From the NCBI GenBank assembly GCA_016872835.1, contig VGYX01000012.1:1-64000 (forward strand): a DNA stretch of 64,000 bases. Reading direction: 5' to 3'. Made by a program: the position numbers and the translations under genes. Shown here piece by piece: positions 58,801 to 64,000 of the stretch; the stretch's first letter is position 1, and each line of letters opens with the position of its first letter. The notes below the pieces were generated by a model. That model was not told the origin of the DNA. It saw only the letters and a list, made by a program, of their open reading frames with translations, and did no database searches. Origin of the DNA: Planctomycetota bacterium. Lineage in GTDB: Bacteria; Planctomycetota; Phycisphaerae; Phycisphaerales; SM1A02.

Positions 58801-60531
58801 TCGGGCGGTGGTTTCATGGTGCTCGAGCATCTCGTGCAGCGGCGCGTGGGCATGCCGATCCATGAGGCAACACGGCCGTTCCTCGAGGCGCTCGGCATGC
58901 GGCACACCTCCTTCGAGCAGGTGGAGGCGCCTTTGCCGGAGATCGCGAAGTGTTTCCGCGATGACGGATCGATGATCGACGGCGGGCGCCTGCTCTTTCC
59001 CGGGTTCGCCGCCGGCGCCGTTTCGACGCCCGCCGATGTGGCCCGGTTCCTCCGCACGCTCACGCAGGCTTTCCATCGCGTGGAAGGCTGCGGCCCCATC
59101 TCGCACGACACCGCGGTGCGCATGCTGCACGGCGTGGATCGTGGCAGTCGCGTGTTCATGGGCTGCGACATGGGTCTCGGCGTGTTCATCGTGGAAGCGG
59201 GAGCCAACCGCTTCGCCGTGCACCAAGGAGCCAACGACGGCTGCCGCGCGCTGTTCGCGCACTGCTTCCATGGGCCCGATGCCGGATGCGGCGTGGTGAT
59301 CTGCGCCAGCGGCGAGGAGCGCGCCGTCGCGTGCATCGCCGAGGTGGCGCGAACGTTGCTTCAGCATCTTGGCGTGCGCGGCGTCGACTGGTCGCGCCTT
59401 GGCGATGGCATGGTGGCGGCCAATACGCCGCCTGAGCAGCGCGTGAACATCGGCTACCGCGAGTCGCTGTTCCGCGCATTCGAGCCGGATCTCGCGGAGG
59501 TCATTGTGCAGCGCGGTCCGCTGGATCCGCTCGCCCGCTTCAACTTCGTCGTCGGTGCCACGATCGAGAGCGTCTCCAACCAGCGATTCGCGCGCGCCGA
59601 GAATCTGCTCTCGCCCCATGAACCCGTGTTCGATCCTGCGCTCTTCGGCAAGCAGGGCAAGGTGATGGACAGCTGGGAGACGGTTCGCCACAACCCACTC
59701 GGTCGCGACACGCTTGTGCTGCGGCTGGCGAAGCCGGCGAAGATCTCGCTCGTGGCCGTTTCGACACGCTTTCATAATGGCAATCAGGCACAGGCGATCG
59801 AGTTGGAGGGCTTTCACGAGCGTGCCGGCGTCTGGAAGCCAATCCTTGCACGCATGCCGCTGCAGGGTCACGCCATGCATGTGGCGCCCACGCGCATCTT
59901 CAACGAAACCTTCGAGCGCGTTCGCCTCACGATGTTCCCGGACGGGGGCGTCACGCGGCTCGGGCTCTTCGGTGCCGACCTTCCCGCAACCGAGCGCGAG
60001 CGTCTGCTCGCCTCGCCGTGCGTCCCGTTCCCCGCGTTCGACGCGCAGACCCGCAAGCCGCTCATGCCGAAGTTCGTGGGCGTGCCGCGTGCCCCATCGG
60101 CGGGATGCAACCTTGCCAGCGCCGCCTTCGGTGCCCGCGTCGTCGCCGCGAGCAACGAGCACTATGGTCCCGCAGCGCAGGTGATCTCGCCCTTCCCGCC
60201 ACTGCACATGTTCGACGGCCTCGAGAGCGCGCGCAGTCGCGAGCCCGGGCACAGCGAGCATGTCACGATCGCGCTTGCCCGCGCCGCACCCATCGGTCGC
60301 ATCCGCATCGACTTCACGCACTTCGTGAACAACAATCCGCGCGAACTTCAGGTGGAAGGTCGTACGGGCGGTGCCTGGATCACGCTCGTTCCGCGCACGC
60401 CGGTGAAGGCCTACGCCGGCAATGCCACGGAGTGGCTGGTGCACGAATCGGCCGTCTGCGACCAGATCCGCGTGACCGCGTACCCTGACGGCGGCATGAA
60501 TCGTGTCCATGTCTTCGAGGCTGGCGCATGA
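55828..60531 (+). CDS. Four-domain polyprotein: malate synthase, OHCU decarboxylase, serine hydrolase, allantoicase
   Basis: A 1567-residue fusion. Residues 1 to about 690 match malate synthase: Mg ligands E330 in LLIVLENPRAVF and D358 in LGWHDYLAS, and the catalytic-loop equivalent MDDLATTERSR near 569. About 707-835 is OHCU decarboxylase (MAFSVDDVNEAAGFHGDIGE, YREKFGFKFLIAAKGKS). About 840-1190 is a beta-lactamase-fold serine hydrolase with S884-L-S-K887, Y991-S-G and H1132-Q-G. About 1235-1567 is allantoicase (VMDSWETVRHNPLGRDTL, repeated fold). Decarboxylation would give allantoin; allantoicase would give ureidoglycolate; malate synthase would capture glyoxylate. The serine hydrolase has no assigned step. 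The ATG at 55828 is chosen for its box; ATG 55807 is an alternative. It overlaps guaD by 4 nt. Confidence 0.85.
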   Translation: MPERDHMEHDAPMYRDFLSDAWMAHLLARSTPVPGVDGLRQVGTCAGLESREALEFLRDLHDAVKHDLRRVLERRSTDRAFIDERTRACVALNRDLGIGFRDADYQTVIGMQDGDGRTVIGPLRADYAEAHGQAPIAPVPAFLQGHHVTLFGPPDDAKLSINAMNAFHRRIEGEPAIVEELLRDSGAVAMWGADDEDSKTPLRADLVQAGENLTGCLRGDIACTDARTGRTYALAADRRSRPIKRFPGLALPCTFLFRGGNPVPLHLYDFALHLFANWRNPQALAFYAPKLENDEEATYLAGMLRHAERLLQAREPAYRTGGVRLLIVLENPRAVFRLNEIIDALHPYFAGASLGWHDYLASTARLMKEDPNYRIPVKADPEIVIKHIKASHELLARVVHPRGGISIGGMYGVLPSENRIGSESFQVAIRGFLRDVFTQLKRGLDGFWVAHPDFVRLGLALVEGWKRLQAGDHGPIEALVRGLLAAKHQQLMLDFIHGPDIASLDRADPLYARALLAADRPTSDCISNDDPEEVRYNCFQCLQYLADWLCGNGCVALPAAIDGVPVRVMDDLATTERSRWEVWHEVRHGRVTVEQLVRIAHEEMHFIQKDRTAPGKAVQVKWDDRTRGWYPVAMHLMLQLMTAERPVEFASELLLPFTVDSVRVAPDPLVAAAAVEPAKYALSRRMSRCHAAFTACGAQAFVRALVDLPVLDLDAAKRAVMAFSVDDVNEAAGFHGDIGERRTTLDARAAQEQAGVAGEAEAVQSRLRELGARYREKFGFKFLIAAKGKSGAEMLGALEARLAGTPMQELQHAREALWTIAKQRLIAFGADGVIDRVREACTRHGVRGLSACVSAPGCAPQSIVFGDREPGEPVTADTAFEIASLSKTIGSCFAIEHFRSAGIGLDASVQPLLAACGGDFRLRSLDATHAEWADQVQLAHLMRHEALNMHYVNGVPANRPMPPVAELLPGNAAWRYEPVGVANEPGTRFAYSGGGFMVLEHLVQRRVGMPIHEATRPFLEALGMRHTSFEQVEAPLPEIAKCFRDDGSMIDGGRLLFPGFAAGAVSTPADVARFLRTLTQAFHRVEGCGPISHDTAVRMLHGVDRGSRVFMGCDMGLGVFIVEAGANRFAVHQGANDGCRALFAHCFHGPDAGCGVVICASGEERAVACIAEVARTLLQHLGVRGVDWSRLGDGMVAANTPPEQRVNIGYRESLFRAFEPDLAEVIVQRGPLDPLARFNFVVGATIESVSNQRFARAENLLSPHEPVFDPALFGKQGKVMDSWETVRHNPLGRDTLVLRLAKPAKISLVAVSTRFHNGNQAQAIELEGFHERAGVWKPILARMPLQGHAMHVAPTRIFNETFERVRLTMFPDGGVTRLGLFGADLPATERERLLASPCVPFPAFDAQTRKPLMPKFVGVPRAPSAGCNLASAAFGARVVAASNEHYGPAAQVISPFPPLHMFDGLESARSREPGHSEHVTIALARAAPIGRIRIDFTHFVNNNPRELQVEGRTGGAWITLVPRTPVKAYAGNATEWLVHESAVCDQIRVTAYPDGGMNRVHVFEAGA

Positions 60532-61004
60532 CTGACCATCAGCGACAGGCCTTGATGCGCCGTGCCATCCACTTGAGCGCGGAGAACGTGCAGCGAGGTG
60601 GCGGTCCCTTTGGCGCAGTGATCGTGCGGGATGGCACGATCGTGGGGGAGGGCTTCAACCGCGTCACAGCATCGAATGATCCGACGGCGCACGCCGAAAT
60701 GGTTGCCATACGCGAGGCATGCAGGCACCTGAAGACCTTCACGCTCGCGGGTTGCGAGATCTACACCAGTTGTGAGCCCTGTCCGATGTGCCTGAGCGCG
60801 ATCTACTGGGCGCGTCTCGACCGCATCTGGTTCGCCAACACCAAGGTCGACGCCGCTGAGATCCAGTTCGACGATCACTTCATCTACGACGAGCTCGCCA
60901 AGGATGTGGCGCACCGCACCATCCCGATGCGGGGCATGCTCCGCGACGAGGCTCTCGCCGTCTTCCGGGATTGGCAGGCGAACGCTTCGCGTATCCGATA
61001 TTGA
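60528..61004 (+). CDS. guaD: Guanine deaminase (cytidine-deaminase fold)
   Basis: Deaminates guanine to xanthine. It has 158 residues, the length of the small bacterial guanine deaminase. Zinc site: TAHAEM (His and catalytic Glu) and SCEPCPMCLSAIYWA (two Cys). FANTKVDAAEIQFDDHFIYD after it fits GuaD better than tRNA-specific TadA or cytosine deaminase. It overlaps the polyprotein stop (ATGA) and lies 27 bp before the xanthine dehydrogenase genes, so the pathway runs guanine, xanthine, urate in gene order. Some uncertainty about substrate remains. Confidence 0.88.
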   Translation: MTDHQRQALMRRAIHLSAENVQRGGGPFGAVIVRDGTIVGEGFNRVTASNDPTAHAEMVAIREACRHLKTFTLAGCEIYTSCEPCPMCLSAIYWARLDRIWFANTKVDAAEIQFDDHFIYDELAKDVAHRTIPMRGMLRDEALAVFRDWQANASRIRY

Positions 61005-61017
61005 GCGGACCTGCTGC

Positions 61018-61023
61018 TAGACT
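61018..61023 (+). promoter_or_regulatory. Leaderless-type -10 box of xdhA
   Basis: TAGACT ends 8 nt before the ATG at 61032; it may give extra transcription of the dehydrogenase genes within the operon. Confidence 0.4.
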
Positions 61024-61031
61024 CCCTCGCG

Positions 61032-62501
61032 ATGCGTGACTACGCGCTGCTGCATGTGAACGGCGTGCCACGCGAGGTGAGAGGCCGCGAGGCGCTCATG
61101 ATGCTCGCCACCTGGCTTCGCAAGGAGGCCGGCCTTCCGGGCACGAAGATCGTCTGTGCGGAGGGTGACTGTGGCGCCTGCACGGTGCTGCGCGCCTTCG
61201 ACACCCCCGGTACGGAGTCGTTGGACGCGCCCTTCGAGGTGATGAATTCCTGCATCGCGATCGTTGCGCAGATGGATGGCGCGCACATCGTCACCGTCGA
61301 GGGCATGCAGGATGGCGACGCGCTCGCGCCGGCGCAGGAAGCCATGCGGCGCTGCCACGGGAGCCAGTGCGGTTTCTGCACGCCCGGCTTCGTGATGGCG
61401 CTCAGCGGCATGCTTGAACAGCACGGTGGTGTGGCCGTCGAGCGCAAGGTCGCCGCGAATCACCTCACGGGCAACCTCTGCCGATGCACCGGATACGAAC
61501 CGATCCTCGAGGCCGCTTGCACCGTGCGCACCTCGCCGCGCCATGTCGTCGGACCGCGCTACGGAACACGCGAGCGTCGTGAGCGTGCGCGTGCCGCGAT
61601 GCAGGACGGGCTGCAGATCGAGCATGACGGCGTCCGATTCGCGGCTCCGACCTCGCTGCGCGAGGCGTGCGCCTTCGTGGCCGCGCACCCGGGCTGCCGG
61701 GTCGTCGGCGCCTCCACGGATCTTGGCGTCCCGATCAACAAGGGTCGCCCGATGCCTGAGGCGCTGCTGAGCCTGCACCTGATCCCCGAACTGCATGAGG
61801 CGCGGCTCACGCGATCGGAAGTCGTGGTGGGTGCGCGCGTGCCGCTGGCGAAGGTGCGGCACCTCTGCGAGCAGGCTGCGCCCGAGTTCGCGCGCTTCCT
61901 GAATCTCTTCGCGTCGCCGCAGATCAAGAACGTGGCCACGCTGGTCGGCAACATCGCGACCGGCTCGCCGATCGGCGACACGCTGCCGTTCCTGCTCGTC
62001 TCGAACGCGATGGTGCACGTGGCAAGCAGGCCGGGCGGTCGCGGCGCGGTGCAGCGGCGCGAGATCCCGATGACGAGGCTTTACCGCGGCTACCGCCAGC
62101 TTGCGCTGGAGCCTGGCGAGCTGATCACGCACGTCTCGTTCGAGCGAACCCGTCCCAAGGAGGTCGTGCGTCTGTTCAAGGTCTCGCAGCGCAAGGATCT
62201 CGACATCAGCACGGTGAGCGCCGCCTTCGCGCTCACGCTGGCCGGCCCGCGCACGAAGGGAAGCCGGCAGGTCACCGAGGCGCGGGTCGCGCTGGGCGGC
62301 GTGGCCGCCACGCCGATCCGGCTGCCCGAAGTCGAGAAGGCGCTCGTCGGAACCCTTGATGCGGCACGGATCGAGCCGATCGCCGCGCTGATCGGGCGCG
62401 CCATCGCACCGCTGAGTGACGTGCGGGGCACGGCCGCCTATCGCACGATGCTGGCCGCGAACCTGTTCCGCCAGTTCGCGCAGGAGTTGCTCGATGGCTG
62501 A
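61032..62501 (+). CDS. xdhA: Xanthine dehydrogenase small subunit (FeS and FAD domains)
   Basis: Part of the molybdenum enzyme that oxidises hypoxanthine and xanthine to urate with NAD+. It has 489 residues. The N-terminal ferredoxin domain has CAEGDCGACTVL, the second [2Fe-2S] domain CHGSQCGFCTPG and NLCRCTGYEPIL, and the C-terminal part is the FAD domain (NLFASPQIKNVATLVGNIAT, SPIGDTLPFLL). This two-subunit arrangement is that of bacterial XdhA/XdhB. It overlaps xdhB by 8 nt. A TAGACT box is 8 nt upstream. Confidence 0.95.
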   Translation: MRDYALLHVNGVPREVRGREALMMLATWLRKEAGLPGTKIVCAEGDCGACTVLRAFDTPGTESLDAPFEVMNSCIAIVAQMDGAHIVTVEGMQDGDALAPAQEAMRRCHGSQCGFCTPGFVMALSGMLEQHGGVAVERKVAANHLTGNLCRCTGYEPILEAACTVRTSPRHVVGPRYGTRERRERARAAMQDGLQIEHDGVRFAAPTSLREACAFVAAHPGCRVVGASTDLGVPINKGRPMPEALLSLHLIPELHEARLTRSEVVVGARVPLAKVRHLCEQAAPEFARFLNLFASPQIKNVATLVGNIATGSPIGDTLPFLLVSNAMVHVASRPGGRGAVQRREIPMTRLYRGYRQLALEPGELITHVSFERTRPKEVVRLFKVSQRKDLDISTVSAAFALTLAGPRTKGSRQVTEARVALGGVAATPIRLPEVEKALVGTLDAARIEPIAALIGRAIAPLSDVRGTAAYRTMLAANLFRQFAQELLDG

Positions 62502-64000
62502 TCGCGCCGAGAGCGAGACGCCCCGCGTGGGTGCCGCGGTGCTGCCGGATCCCGGTTCGGTGCCGCACGATTCGGCGACCACGCATGTCACCGGTCGCAG
62601 CGAGTATGTGGACGACCGTCCGATGCTGCGCGGGGAACTGCTGTGTGGCATCGTCTACAGCCCGCACGCGCGCGCGCGCCTGACACGACTGGATCTTTCG
62701 GCCGCGCTCGCGGTGCCGGGTGTGGCCTGCGCCGTGACGGCCGCCGACGTGGCGCACAACCTGTGGGGCAGCATCATCGTGGACCAGCCGCTGCTCGTGG
62801 AGCAGGAGGCCCAGTACGCCGGCGAGGTGGTCGCTGTCCTTGCCGCCGAGAGCCGCGAGTCGCTGGCGAAGGCCATGCGTGCGGTGCGTGTGGAATGGGA
62901 GAAGCTTCCGGCGATCCGCTCGATCGATCAGGCGGTGGCGGCGGGCGCGTTCATCGGTGCCGAGCGCTCCATCGCCCGCGGAGACGCTGACGCTGCGCTT
63001 GCCGCGGCGCCTCACCGTCTCTCCGGCACGGTCGTGATCGAGGGCGCCGATCATTTTTATCTGGAGAGCCAGGCGGCGATCGCCTACCCGCGCGCGGACG
63101 GGCCGATGGAGGTGCATTCGTCCACACAGCATCCGACCGAGACGCAGCATGTGGTGGCGGAGGCCATCGGCGTTCCCTTCAACGAAGTCGTCTGCATCGC
63201 GCGCCGGCTGGGTGGAGGTTTCGGCGGCAAGGAGTCGCAGGCCGCGCCCATCGCCGCCTACGCCGCGCTCGTGGCCCGCAAGACCGGCCGTCCCGCGCGT
63301 CTTGCGATCAGCAAGGACGACGACATGATCATCACGGGCAAGCGCAACCCGTTCCAGATCCGATACGAGGTCGGATTCGACGGCGAAGGGCGGTTGCTCG
63401 CGCTGAAGGCCCAACTCCACTCGGATGGCGGCGCCTACGCCGATCTTTCCACGGCGATCATGGAGCGCGCGCTGCTCCACAGCGACAACGCCTATTGCAT
63501 CCCCGACATGCACGTGCGCGGGCAGGTCTGCCGAACGAATCACCACCCACACACGGCATTCCGCGGTTTCGGGGGCCCGAAGGGAGTGGCCATGATCGAG
63601 TCGGTGATCGAGGACGTCGCACGGACCTTGGGTCGTGACGCGCTCGATGTCCGCAAGCGCAACGTGTACGCGCCCGGCCGCGACACCACGCACTACGGTC
63701 AGAAGGTCGAGAACAACTGTCTTCCCGCGCTGTTCGAGTCGCTCGAGGCGCGGTGCGACTACCGCCGCCGGCGCGAGGACATCACGAAGTGGAACGCCGA
63801 CCGCTCGAGCAACCCACGCGGGCTCTCCATGACGGCGGTGAAGTTCGGCATCTCGTTCACCACCCGCTTCCTGAATCAGGCGAACGCGCTGGTGAACGTG
63901 CATCGGGATGGCACGGTGCAGGTGTCGACGGGCGCGGTCGAGATGGGGCAGGGGGTGAACACGCGCATCGCCGCGATCGTGGCCGAGCGCCTCGGCGTGC
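62494..64000 (+). CDS. xdhB: Xanthine dehydrogenase large (molybdopterin) subunit, 3' end cut by window
   Basis: The molybdenum-cofactor subunit. The frame starts at the ATG 62494 (MADRAESETPRVGAAVLPDP) inside the end of xdhA and runs off the window after about 502 codons of an expected 770 or so. The N-terminal segment has the usual HVTGRSEYVDD substrate-channel start, then GGGFGGKES near residue 245 and HTAFRGFGGPKG near 351, which contact the molybdopterin and the substrate. The last visible part is STGAVEMGQGVNTRIAAIV. The catalytic Glu lies beyond the window. Confidence 0.94.
   Translation, partial: MADRAESETPRVGAAVLPDPGSVPHDSATTHVTGRSEYVDDRPMLRGELLCGIVYSPHARARLTRLDLSAALAVPGVACAVTAADVAHNLWGSIIVDQPLLVEQEAQYAGEVVAVLAAESRESLAKAMRAVRVEWEKLPAIRSIDQAVAAGAFIGAERSIARGDADAALAAAPHRLSGTVVIEGADHFYLESQAAIAYPRADGPMEVHSSTQHPTETQHVVAEAIGVPFNEVVCIARRLGGGFGGKESQAAPIAAYAALVARKTGRPARLAISKDDDMIITGKRNPFQIRYEVGFDGEGRLLALKAQLHSDGGAYADLSTAIMERALLHSDNAYCIPDMHVRGQVCRTNHHPHTAFRGFGGPKGVAMIESVIEDVARTLGRDALDVRKRNVYAPGRDTTHYGQKVENNCLPALFESLEARCDYRRRREDITKWNADRSSNPRGLSMTAVKFGISFTTRFLNQANALVNVHRDGTVQVSTGAVEMGQGVNTRIAAIVAERLGV

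Overview
The window looks like a chromosome segment of a planctomycete, most likely class Phycisphaerae. The DNA is GC-rich throughout. Several exported proteins end in dockerin-like calcium-loop repeats (pattern DLDGSG-VD-GD-A-LLL), one pseudopilin carries the planctomycete H-X9-DG motif, and there is an ECF sigma factor of the type common in this group. Most long frames lying opposite the real genes are GC-driven shadows and are left out. Coding density is high, and many genes are coupled by ATGA overlaps.

Layout. 1-10.97 kb: the rplK-rplA-rplJ-rplL-rpoB-rpoC cluster on the minus strand; rpoC runs off the window, there is an attenuator-like terminator after rplL, and promoters are visible before rplK and rpoB. 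11.0-14.3 kb: a secreted zinc metalloprotease and an in-frame duplicate of its 3' part. 14.3-21.5 kb: M20 amidohydrolase, a GGQ release-factor-like protein, tsaD, hflX, unknown proteins, tRNA-Phe, tRNA-His and a nitrilase-family amidase. 21.7-29.9 kb: pckA, ilvA, a hairpin repeat element, an HTH-receiver protein, nadE, a PPP-type phosphatase and mutL. 29.7-31.9 kb: a three-gene operon behind a well-formed cobalamin riboswitch. 32.0-40.9 kb: a HEAT-like exported protein, tRNA-Thr, a small metal-handling cluster, a cysteine-synthase-like enzyme, a Tat-exported protein, an L-threonine dehydrogenase and a chimeric sigma-factor/secreted-protein gene. 41.0-49.6 kb: recC-recB-recD. 49.8-53.4 kb: exported proteins and kbl. 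53.4-64.0 kb: a purine-degradation cluster.

The purine cluster is the most striking part. Guanine deaminase, the two xanthine dehydrogenase subunits, uricase and 5-hydroxyisourate hydrolase surround a 1567-residue polyprotein that appears to join malate synthase, OHCU decarboxylase, a beta-lactamase-fold serine hydrolase and allantoicase. Together they would take guanine through urate and allantoin towards glyoxylate and capture it as malate. Allantoinase and ureidoglycolate lyase are not visible here, and the serine hydrolase domain is a candidate for one of these missing steps (inference).

A second recurrent signal is promoter architecture. About a dozen genes have a TAnnnT -10 box whose last base lies only 6-9 nt before the start codon, which predicts leaderless mRNAs. 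Genes with clear Shine-Dalgarno sequences (ribosomal proteins, pckA, the riboswitch operon) form a separate class. Threonine catabolism is spread over ilvA, the short-chain-type L-threonine dehydrogenase and kbl.
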